Assembly (NCBI GenBank): GCA_900474095.1
Contig: UCOA01000029.1
Coordinates: 1 to 64,000 of the forward strand
Source: Hyphomicrobiales bacterium
GTDB lineage: Bacteria > Pseudomonadota > Alphaproteobacteria > Rhizobiales > Rhizobiaceae
Direction: 5' to 3'
DNA: 64,000 bases
Part shown: positions 1 through 7,724 of the stretch, piece by piece
Numbering within the stretch: position 1 is the first letter of the stretch
How the letters are laid out: each line of letters starts with the position of its first letter
Translations under genes and position numbers: made by a program
The notes under the pieces: generated by a model
What the model was told of the DNA's origin: nothing
What the model saw: the letters and a program-made list of their open reading frames with translations, nothing else
Databases searched by the model: none

Positions 1-141
1 CGCGACCGACAGAGCATAGGTAACGACGTTTGTGAAGCCGAACGGCACCAGCGCGGTGCTGCCAACCATCGCTGCAATAACGAAATAAAAGCCGGGAGGG
101 CGGGAAAGAAAATCCGCCATTCGAAAAAGTAAGTCATTCAC
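1..141 (-). CDS. N-terminus of a small membrane protein, cut by the window edge
   Basis: Forty-seven codons read without a stop from a GTG at 141 to the window edge. A GGAG sequence lies about 9 bases before the GTG. An ATG eight codons in is a second possible start. The visible peptide has a short amphipathic start and then a hydrophobic segment containing ALVPFGFTN. This is reminiscent of small 'low affinity iron permease' type membrane proteins, but the match is from memory and the rest of the gene is missing. I call only a membrane protein with confidence. Confidence 0.5.
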   Translation of the reverse strand, partial: MNDLLFRMADFLSRPPGFYFVIAAMVGSTALVPFGFTNVVTYALSVA

Positions 142-278
142 GTCAGTTCTCCGCAATCGATGCCTAAATTAACGCGCCAATGCGGATCTTGTTCGGAGGC
201 ACTCCTCGCGGCAAATGCGCGTACCCTGCATGCCTGGCCGGCAATTTCTTGAGGATGCCCTTTTCAGCGGACCTGCAG

Positions 279-897
279 TTAGATCTGGTCCTGAAGATAG
301 ACGCCGGTCTGGCGGAGAGATTGATCGCTACGATGACCCTGGCGAACGGGCCGACGGGCTTACCATAAACGGGATTCGTGACATCGATCGAGGTCGCGGC
401 CCCCATCAGATATTCCCAGCTGCTGCTGGAATGCTGGAGGTCGATACCGGCGAGCAGAGTGTGGCTGGCTGCGGCGGTATCGACATGAAACTCGGCCTGG
501 TTGTCGAAGGAGAAGCCCGAAGCATCCTCGATGGAACGCACGGCGTAACGGGGAATAATGCCCAATGCGGAGATCGCTCCGGCCATTTGGAGCGAGCGCA
601 TGTCGGTATCCACGCCGGAATAGCGGAAGTTCGACCGGATCGTTATCCGTTCATCAAAACTGTGTTCGAACCGGTATCCGACGCCGTACTGGGTGCAATC
701 GAATGCGTCGTAGATGGGTCGCCGATATTGAAGTCGCGGTCGAGGAATCCGGCCAAGCCGGCCGGTGCGAGGAACTTCGGATAAAGCGAGTTGAAATACC
801 CTCCCTCCGGGTCGCGCTGATAAAAGCCGGAAACGACCAGCGAGGTGCGGTCGCACGTTCCGCGGAGGCAGACAGTCGAATTGCTGTGCGCTGCGAT
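279..897 (-). pseudogene. Broken TonB-dependent siderophore receptor (FhuA type), fragment
   Basis: Three reading frames joined in order give one continuous piece of a ferrichrome-type outer-membrane receptor barrel. The first contains SLVVSGFYQRDPEGGYFNS and ends in FNIGDP near 720. The second picks up with YDAFDCTQYGVGYRFEHSF and runs to VYGKPVGP. The third, from about 345, reads SLRQTGVYLQDQI and then meets a stop at 279-281. The motifs follow the barrel order of FhuA/FoxA-like receptors. The signal peptide, plug domain and the C-terminal half of the barrel are absent, and there are at least two frameshifts. Only about 200 of the roughly 700 expected codons remain, so the gene cannot make a working receptor. 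Confidence 0.75.
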
Positions 898-1145
898 CTA
901 CCTTCACCGGATGGACGGTCCAGAGGGACGGCCGTCAATCGCCATTGGCTTTATTAGTGTATAATTACATTAGTGTTTTCTCAGCTATTCTACGCTCACA
1001 CAAGTTTTGACACAGGCATTTTCGTGGTTCACTACTAAAACCTCCAAAAATTTAGGGTTGTTCAACGTCAAATACTGATGAATGCTGTTGCTGCGTAGCG
1101 CCGGCGAAATCGTGATCGCGAACCTTGGCTCGCGCGACAGAACGG

Positions 1146-2390
1146 ATGCTTGAAATGAGGATCCTGAACCATCGCATTACGCGGATCGCGGTCGGCATTT
1201 TTCTCCTGGTGCTTGTGGCCGTCGCCCTGTTGCCGGGTTTGACCGGCTTCACCAGCCTGGATGGCACTGTCAATGCACGCCTTGCAGTCATAAACGCGCC
1301 GATCGATGGCGAGGTTGCGGGATCGCCGCTGCGAATCGGGACGCCGGTGAGCGAGGGTGAGGCACTTGCGACCATTCGCAATGAACGCGTCAACCGGGCA
1401 GTCCTTGCGTCGCTGCGCTCGGAACATCACACCGCCGTCGAACGTGTTGCGGCGCTTGAGCGCGAGCGCGACGAGCTCTCCCGGCTGCGCGATCAGCTCG
1501 CCGAGCGCCTCGAGGTCTTCCAGCGTGCGACCATTGCCAGTCTGGAACGGGAATTGCTGATCCTGCACAAGCGCGTCGAAGTGGCGCGCGCGCAGGATCT
1601 GGTGGCAAAGGTGGATCTCGGCCGCCGCCAGGACCTTGAGTCGAGGGGCATTTTCAACCGCAAGATGGTTGAATCGGCCCAGGCCGCCGGCGCCGCGACC
1701 GGCGGCGAGGTCGAGGTGAACAATCTGACGGTCGAATTGCTGCAGCACCGGTTGGATGCCGTGCGCCAGGGGATATTCGTCGCCGGCGATGGTCAAAACG
1801 ACGTGCCCTATTCCCGCCAGCGACAGGACGAGGTGGTCGTTCGCATCAATGACCTCAACACGCGGATCGCCGAGAACAGGACGCGGGCGAACCAGAGCGA
1901 ACAGCAAATGGCGGAGGAGGGGCGCCGCGTTCGCAGCCTCGAATCGGCGACGATTCTATCGCCGTTTGAGGGCGTCATCTGGAGCAGGAATATCGTTGGC
2001 GGCTCCAACGTCATCTTGAACAACGAGATGATGCGCGTGCTCGATTGCCGTGAGATGTTCGTCGATATTCTCGTTCCCGAGGTCGACTACGACGAGATCT
2101 ATCCCGGCCGCGAGACAGAGGTACGGCTCTTCGGGCGTGCCGAGGTCTTCAAGGGGCAGGTGCAATCGGTAAAGGGCAGTTCCGCTCTCGTCGAGAAGGA
2201 TCTGCTGGCAGCCAACGAGCCGGAAACCGACGAGCGCAATGCCCGGATCCGTATTCGGCTTGCCCCTTCGGCGCTCAACGTCGACTTCGGCAATTTCTGC
2301 CAAGTCGGTCGAACGGTCCAGGTGCGTATTTCCAAACGCGCCGTTCGCCTGTCGCAATGGATCGAAAGCCTATGGTTCAGTCTGTTTTAG
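1146..2390 (+). CDS. bgsB: Membrane fusion protein of a glucan export system, BgsB-like
   Basis: This HlyD-family protein of about 414 residues has one N-terminal membrane anchor (roughly residues 10-32, rich in L/V/A), then a biotinyl-lipoyl-like half motif, a long coiled-coil hairpin (about residues 85-260, many E/R/L) and a second beta domain beginning near SPFEGVIWS. Such proteins span the periplasm beside a polysaccharide synthase. The glycosyltransferase gene overlaps its end by 34 bases, the arrangement of the bgsBA pair that makes mixed-linkage beta-glucan in Sinorhizobium meliloti. The start is uncertain: TTG at 1125, ATG at 1146 and ATG at 1155 are in frame and none has a clear ribosome site. 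The gene name rests on family and order; an Alg44 or curdlan-type partner is the alternative. Confidence 0.7.
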   Translation: MLEMRILNHRITRIAVGIFLLVLVAVALLPGLTGFTSLDGTVNARLAVINAPIDGEVAGSPLRIGTPVSEGEALATIRNERVNRAVLASLRSEHHTAVERVAALERERDELSRLRDQLAERLEVFQRATIASLERELLILHKRVEVARAQDLVAKVDLGRRQDLESRGIFNRKMVESAQAAGAATGGEVEVNNLTVELLQHRLDAVRQGIFVAGDGQNDVPYSRQRQDEVVVRINDLNTRIAENRTRANQSEQQMAEEGRRVRSLESATILSPFEGVIWSRNIVGGSNVILNNEMMRVLDCREMFVDILVPEVDYDEIYPGRETEVRLFGRAEVFKGQVQSVKGSSALVEKDLLAANEPETDERNARIRIRLAPSALNVDFGNFCQVGRTVQVRISKRAVRLSQWIESLWFSLF

Positions 2391-4366
2391 CACTGGCGCC
2401 GACTCTTGCCGTCATCGCCTTCTTTCTTATCGGGCCATTCAACTGGTCGCGCCGTCGAACATGGACGCGGGCGGTCACCTGCGCCTTCGTTGCCGCGGTG
2501 GCAATGCGCTACATGCTCTGGCGCCTCACGGAAACGGTTCTTCCCTATCCCGATGACGGCGCCAACTTCTATTGGGTCTGGTTCATCTTCATCATCGAGC
2601 TGTTGGCCGTTGCAGAGGTCGTTCTCTTTCTCATCCTGATGAGCCGCTACGTCGACCGCAGCACTGAGGCGGACCGGCTCGCGCGGGGATTCTTTCAGCG
2701 CCAGCAGAGCGAACTGCCCACGGTCGACGTGTTCATCCCGACCTACAACGAACCGCTCGACGTGCTGGAGAGAACCATCGTCGGGGCGCTGGCGCTCGAC
2801 TATCCCAAGGACAAGCTGAGAGTGTATGTGCTTGATGACGGCCGTCGCGACTGGCTCAGGGCCTACTGCGAACACCACGGCGCGATTCATGTAATCCGCG
2901 ACGACAACGCCCATGCCAAGGCCGGCAATATGAACAATGGCTTGCGCGTCAGTTCCGGCGATTTCGTCGCCATCTTCGACGCGGACTTTGTGCCTTACCG
3001 TCATTTCCTCAGGCGAACGTTGCCGTTCTTCTCGGACGGCACCATTGGCATCGTCCAGACGCCGCAGCATTTCTTCAACGTTGATCCGGTGCAATCCAAT
3101 CTCGGCCTTGAGAACATATGGCCGGACGAGCAGCGCCTGTTCTTCGACGAGATTGCGCCGAGCCGCGATGGCTGGGACGTAAGCTTCTGCTGCGGTTCCT
3201 GCTCGATTGCCCGGCGCGAGGCGATCGACGCGATCGGCGGCTTCCCGACCGAGTCGATCACGGAAGACCTGCTGACAACGCTTTCGATGCTCAACAAAGG
3301 CTACAAAACCCGCTACTTGAACGAGCGGCTGTCGATGGGTCTGGCGGCGGAAAACCTGACCGGCTATTTCGTCCAGCGCGAGCGTTGGTGCCAAGGGGGC
3401 ATCCAGACACTCTACCTGCACAACGGCCCGCTGCGGGGACCTGGGCTTTCCCTCTTCCAGCGGATCATGTTCCTGCCGATGTCCTGGCTGGTGCAATATC
3501 TGGTCCGCTTCACGGTGCTGGTCGTCCCGATCGCCTATTTCTGGTTCGGCGCGCTGCCGCTCCATTTCACCGAGGTTGGCGACTACGTCTCCCACCAGGT
3601 GCCGCTGTTGGCCGCCTATTTTCTCTTGATGCTCTGGATCACGCCGACCCGTTATCTGCCGATAGTCTCGAGCGCCGTCGGTACTTTCGCCGCGTTCCGC
3701 ATGTTGCCGACGGTGATCTCCAGCCTGGTACGGCCGTTCGGCAAACCGTTCAAGGTGACCCCCAAGGGGAGCGGCAACGAGGAGGGCGTCTTCGACGCCT
3801 ATACCTTTACCTGGATAGCGGGATTCATCGTCGTCACCGCCCTCGGCATAGTCATCAACATCGTTCCGGAAACGGCGCGAATACAGGGCGCGTTTTCGCC
3901 GATTGCGGCGCTCTGGGCCGGGATCAACATCATGGTGCTCGTCATCGCTTCGCTGATCTGTTTCGAAAAGCCGCGGCGCCTCTTTCAAGCGTTCAAGCTC
4001 GACGAGTCAGCAAATGTCGATGGTTCCCCGGGCCGCCTTGTGAGCCTCTCCCTCGAAAAGGCGGTGGTCGCGGTTCCAACGGAAACACGGTTTCAGTCCA
4101 CACGTGTGCGGTTGATCCTCGATGGATTCGAGACGATTGAGGCGGAGCTTAGGCAGGTAACGCAGCGGCGCGGGGGCATCAGCCGTCCAGGCGACATGCG
4201 GCGTTTCTACCTTCATCTTCATTTCGACCTGCACGGGGCTGAGAGAAACAAAATGATCGTCAAGCTTTATACCGGGCGTTATTCGCAGGACATTCCCGAT
4301 ATCGACAAGGTCGCCGTCTCGGTGAACCTGTTGCTGCGTGCCTTCGGACGCACCCGCACTGCATAG
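2357..4366 (+). CDS. bgsA: Processive beta-glucan synthase (GT2), BgsA-like
   Basis: This 669-residue GT2 synthase of the inner membrane would polymerise UDP-glucose and push the chain outward. Three hydrophobic segments precede the catalytic domain and about four follow it. The catalytic motifs are all present: DVFIPTYNEP (124-133), VLDDGRR (159-164), FDAD (207-210), TED (302-304) and QRERW (340-344). The last 120 residues are a basic, soluble C-terminal domain without the RxxxR...DxSxxG signature of PilZ. That fits BgsA of S. meliloti, whose C-terminal part binds c-di-GMP without being a PilZ domain. It overlaps bgsB and is probably translationally coupled to it. Cellulose and curdlan synthases share the GT2 core; bgsA is preferred because of the partner gene, length and tail. 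Confidence 0.75.
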   Translation: MDRKPMVQSVLALAPTLAVIAFFLIGPFNWSRRRTWTRAVTCAFVAAVAMRYMLWRLTETVLPYPDDGANFYWVWFIFIIELLAVAEVVLFLILMSRYVDRSTEADRLARGFFQRQQSELPTVDVFIPTYNEPLDVLERTIVGALALDYPKDKLRVYVLDDGRRDWLRAYCEHHGAIHVIRDDNAHAKAGNMNNGLRVSSGDFVAIFDADFVPYRHFLRRTLPFFSDGTIGIVQTPQHFFNVDPVQSNLGLENIWPDEQRLFFDEIAPSRDGWDVSFCCGSCSIARREAIDAIGGFPTESITEDLLTTLSMLNKGYKTRYLNERLSMGLAAENLTGYFVQRERWCQGGIQTLYLHNGPLRGPGLSLFQRIMFLPMSWLVQYLVRFTVLVVPIAYFWFGALPLHFTEVGDYVSHQVPLLAAYFLLMLWITPTRYLPIVSSAVGTFAAFRMLPTVISSLVRPFGKPFKVTPKGSGNEEGVFDAYTFTWIAGFIVVTALGIVINIVPETARIQGAFSPIAALWAGINIMVLVIASLICFEKPRRLFQAFKLDESANVDGSPGRLVSLSLEKAVVAVPTETRFQSTRVRLILDGFETIEAELRQVTQRRGGISRPGDMRRFYLHLHFDLHGAERNKMIVKLYTGRYSQDIPDIDKVAVSVNLLLRAFGRTRTA

Positions 4367-4662
4367 TCGTCTACGATAGAGAAGGCCGCAACTCTATGAG
4401 GCCTTGGTCGATGGCGATCTGGTTCTGCTCATAGGAACGCAGACCGGCCCAGCACTTACCGCGGCGGTAGGTCCGCCCGCCCGCCAGTTCTCGTATTGGA
4501 CCTTGACTCCGGGGCGCCGACATCGACGACGGTGAAGGCATTATCGATGCGGTTAGAGGGCGAGCGCCTCATCATGATGCCCCGCCGCTTCACGTTCGGA
4601 AGCGTTCCCGGGCCAACCAAAAGCCAAGGGCATTGCTGGAACGTCTTCAACCAAATCGCTCA
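4367..4662. other. Gap after bgsA with a possible decayed coding trace
   Basis: No gene is supported here. On the minus strand, 4380-4445 reads in one frame as a protein-like string (CWAGLRSYEQNQIAIDQG), but no start and no family could be assigned. A short inverted repeat (AAGGCC, 4382-4387, against GGCCTT near 4400) just behind bgsA may help end transcription, though it lacks a T run. Confidence 0.3.
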
Positions 4663-5100
4663 TTAAGTGCCGCCTTCTTCAGCACCTCCAGGAGTTCCGT
4701 CATAGGCCACAATCACGCAGCGGTCGTGTAGGTCGAACTGGTCGGAATCTACCAGAACTTTGACCCGCGAGCCGGAGCTGGATGCGAGTACAAACGAGTA
4801 GGGATTTGCACTCTCGTCGTTGGGCAACAGCATCGCCGTGTGGACGAATTTAGCGATCTGTGAGCCGCCCTCCAGAAGACTCGGCCGGGTCACCCAATCC
4901 TGCAAGTAGATTGATATTATCTGGGAAAAGTCGGATCCGTCGCCTTCATAGATGACGCACAGTACCGCCTTGCCTTGCGCCTGTGACATATCGCTCACGA
5001 CTTCGATGGCACTTGTTTCCAGACGCAGCACCGCAGCCAACGCATTTTTCATAGGCGTGGCAGCCACAGGTTGTTCAGGTGTCGCATCCAGCCAAATCAT
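4663..5100 (-). CDS. Unrecognised 145-residue protein
   Basis: I do not recognise this protein. The ATG at 5100 is preceded by a strong AGGAGA eight bases upstream, which argues for a real gene. It has no signal peptide and no membrane segment. The sequence alternates short hydrophobic strands with polar turns (AVLCVIYEG, FVLASSSG, VKVLVDS), suggesting a small alpha/beta or beta-rich cytoplasmic protein. It stands alone between bgsA and another small minus-strand gene about 250 bases away, with no obvious operon partner. Confidence 0.55.
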   Translation of the reverse strand: MIWLDATPEQPVAATPMKNALAAVLRLETSAIEVVSDMSQAQGKAVLCVIYEGDGSDFSQIISIYLQDWVTRPSLLEGGSQIAKFVHTAMLLPNDESANPYSFVLASSSGSRVKVLVDSDQFDLHDRCVIVAYDGTPGGAEEGGT

Positions 5101-5351
5101 AGCCGAAATCTCCTAAGATGCGAGAAAGCGCTTGTCGCCAAACGCGTTATTTTTCGCGCGCGAGGGTTCGTCAGTCCACCATTCAAGGAGGGCCAGGGAA
5201 GCCTGCACATAGGCACCAGCGGTCAGCATTGGTTAGGCAACCATATCCGGCACCCACGAAAGATCCGAGGCGATATCTGACGTCGTGAACCCGTTGACGT
5301 ATGGCGCATCCGAATGATGCTTTTTTGAGTTCGATTTAGAACGGCGCAAGA

Positions 5352-5675
5352 TTATCCATCCGAATTGACGATTTGCACATAGGATCCGCTTTTGCTGTCA
5401 AGCCAATCGAGCTTGGATTTGCCGGCCATGCGGAGATAGGCCATGGCTTCGAGGAAAAGCGGATGATGCAAATCTCGCTTTGTCAACAGATGCCTGTGGA
5501 CGCCCTTCCTCCACCCCATCAGCGCGGCCTGGCCACGCTCGTCGCAATATGCCCGCGCCAGTAGTGTTCTTACCCCGTCCGTGAATTCATAAATCTCGTA
5601 CTCATAATGATAGTCGTAGAACCCGTCCGCGTCAGGCTCGGATGCGTCGACGTGATGCGACACCTCCACCATCAT
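5352..5675 (-). CDS. Unrecognised small protein, about 107 residues
   Basis: The open frame extends upstream to 5885 but there it overlaps the preceding gene's 3' end, so I start it at the ATG pair at 5675/5672. A GAGGTG lies about 17 bases upstream, a little far. The protein is acidic at the start (DASEPDADGFYDYHYEYEIYEF) and ends in a mixed helical part with WLDSKSG. No domain was recognised and there is no signal peptide. It may be co-transcribed with the exported protein upstream (gap about 75 bases). Confidence 0.5.
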   Translation of the reverse strand: MMVEVSHHVDASEPDADGFYDYHYEYEIYEFTDGVRTLLARAYCDERGQAALMGWRKGVHRHLLTKRDLHHPLFLEAMAYLRMAGKSKLDWLDSKSGSYVQIVNSDG

Positions 5676-5751
5676 GGGCCACGCTGGCGCACCTCGCCCA
5701 AGGCCGCTCTTGGTGCGCCATAGGGCCACTCTCGCCGGATAGAGTAGCCTT

Positions 5752-6270
5752 TCAATCTGGGACAAATTCACACGCGAGCAGGGTCTTGCCCGCCAGGGCG
5801 TCACCTTCCCGCGCCACGATCGAAACCTTGCCTGGGCCAGCGAGCCCTGCCGGAGGCTGTAGATCTTCGGAAAGCGCCCGCCCATATCCCTTGCTGGACG
5901 CGCCCAGCAAGTTCGATGTTTCTGGCTTCAGGTCGTATTTCGCTGCCAACTCATCAGCATGCAGGCCTTCGATCAATATGCCAACAGCGGAGCCGGCAAA
6001 GAACACTTCGTCACTCTTAAAACCGTCTCGGCCGATCTGCTGGGGGATCTTGTAAATTGCGGCACCCAGCGACGACGTATCGGGCTTTGCGAGCTTCTCA
6101 GCAGCGTCATAGATCGCGGTCGCCGATGTCATCGAATATGGTGGATTGCAAAGGGCGGCATCAAAAAATGTGGGGTCGGATGTTGCAGCCATGGGGGAGG
6201 TGGCCTGCAGGAGAGCGACAATGGCGGCCGTGGCGAAAGCGCCGCGATGGCGAGACTTCAGTTTCAGCAT
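5752..6270 (-). CDS. Exported protein of unknown function
   Basis: The start at 6270 is chosen because AAGGGA sits seven bases before it and because the product then begins with a textbook Sec signal peptide: MLKLKSRHRG, a hydrophobic core (AFATAAIVALL) and a likely cut after SPMAA near residue 28. The mature protein is about 145 residues, soluble, with two cysteines and no recognised domain. It is probably periplasmic. An upstream in-frame ATG at 6345 would bury the signal peptide and has no ribosome site. Confidence 0.6.
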   Translation of the reverse strand: MLKLKSRHRGAFATAAIVALLQATSPMAATSDPTFFDAALCNPPYSMTSATAIYDAAEKLAKPDTSSLGAAIYKIPQQIGRDGFKSDEVFFAGSAVGILIEGLHADELAAKYDLKPETSNLLGASSKGYGRALSEDLQPPAGLAGPGKVSIVAREGDALAGKTLLACEFVPD

Positions 6271-7724
6271 GAGCAAATCCCTTGAAAGTGGAGAGCTGTT
6301 ATCGAGATTGAAGATACACGCACTGGCTGTTAAATAGCCATCCACTTTTCAGGAACATCGCTGAAAAAGGCTATTGGCTTCCATTATGTGAGCGTGGCCA
6401 TGAAGCGCCAAATACGCTACTGCAGAACGTAAGTTCCCGAAAAAATCCCGAACATGCGTAACCCCTCGGAATCGCAAAATGTTGACATATCCGGTCCATG
6501 GCGTCGGCGATGAGATCCCGGGCGTTTGTGGCACCGTGATTGCCAGGCATCTGTGTGAACCCGGGCGGAACAGCCGATTGAATTGGTCTTTCTTCCAATG
6601 CAGAAGTTCGAGAGCGATGGCAACGCGCGAATTGCACGGCCAAATGCTCTCGGCGACAGGTTCGCCGTATCGCTGATGGCGGTGAATCCTGCTGCTAGCC
6701 GTTGTCCGGAGCGCCTCCGACGGCCAGTAGGAGCGAAAGTGGGAACCGCGATAAGGGTTTTAGTCAATTAGTTTGCGATGAACGACGCCGGTTGGCGCGT
6801 TCACGATTGGCCACCACGGGCCACCACTGTCTCTAAACATTGCTCGCGCGATAGCAACGGACACCTGCGCCATCGATTGACGGCAGGTCTGGAAATGTTC
6901 CGCTTCGACGGTCATCTGGCGATGCCGTTTTCGCCGAAGGTGAACCTCAAGCTGGGCCGCTATGAGGGTGCAGCCGCCCGCCATCATCGCCCGCGACGAC
7001 AAGCTCTAATGTTCGACTACGGGCTTCGCTATTACACCTTGAGCGATGCGGGCTGGCAGCAATACCACATACCGGAAGAGCTTTCGGAGAGGCCGTTCAG
7101 GGGTGGCGGCCGGAAAGAACATACCGCTGGTACCATCGACCAACAGCCATCTGGGAGCCATGACATCAAGATTCAAACCGCCGACGAGCGTATTGCCCCA
7201 GGTCGATAATCACTAGCGTCTTGTCGGTATGATGAACTGCGAAGAGATGCTGATGCTCCGCAGGGCCGTCGAAGACTTTCGTTTTGGTACTTTGCGTCGG
7301 CAGAGGCGGGCGGTACGAGGCTGAGTCGTTATCGGAAAGTGCCGTCGGGCAACGACCAATGTTGCGCCGAACGCCATTCCATTAGCGCTCGACGATCGCT
7401 ACGCCGCCCTTGATGCGGTTGCTGGGAAAGAGGATTCCCAGGGCTGCAGCCCGTCTCGGATTTCGACGGACGCCGTTTCGCTGGCCGACAACAGTGGGGC
7501 GTAGTCGTGCCCGTGCCTCCGGCAGGGGCGACGAATGCGGATCGGCGTGAGTAGCCCGGCAAACTGGCTCGGTGGCGGTCATGGTCGCCTCGCGCGGGTG
7601 CGATTGTTGATACCGGAACCCGAGCCCATCAAATCAGCACTGCCGCGAGACTTGCGAAGAGGCCTGCGTGCACGTAGATGGCGTGCACACAGTTTCAATT
7701 TAAGGTCGTGAAAGGACAAGGCTC
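6271..7724. other. Gene-poor stretch with decayed coding traces
   Basis: About 1.45 kb holds no gene I can support. Short frames overlap on both strands without ribosome sites. On the minus strand between roughly 7330 and 7010, two adjacent frames join into a protein-like string: one gives HQHLFAVHHTDKTLVIIDLG, the next continues with LNLDVMAPRWLLVDGTSG and LRKLFRYVVLLPARI, a pattern expected of a frameshifted gene. The family was not recognised. Confidence 0.4.

Noticed and set aside
2387-3988. A 533-codon open frame on the minus strand inside bgsA
   Set aside because: Antisense shadow of a GC-rich gene; composition is rich in Arg, Asp and His with no domain, and bgsA has all catalytic motifs on the other strand.
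4456-4650. 64-codon minus-strand frame after bgsA
   Set aside because: No ribosome site, no recognisable domain and unusual composition; not supported as a gene.
6778-7209. 143-codon plus-strand frame
   Set aside because: It has no ribosome site and no family pattern, and the opposite strand gives a better protein-like trace over its second half.
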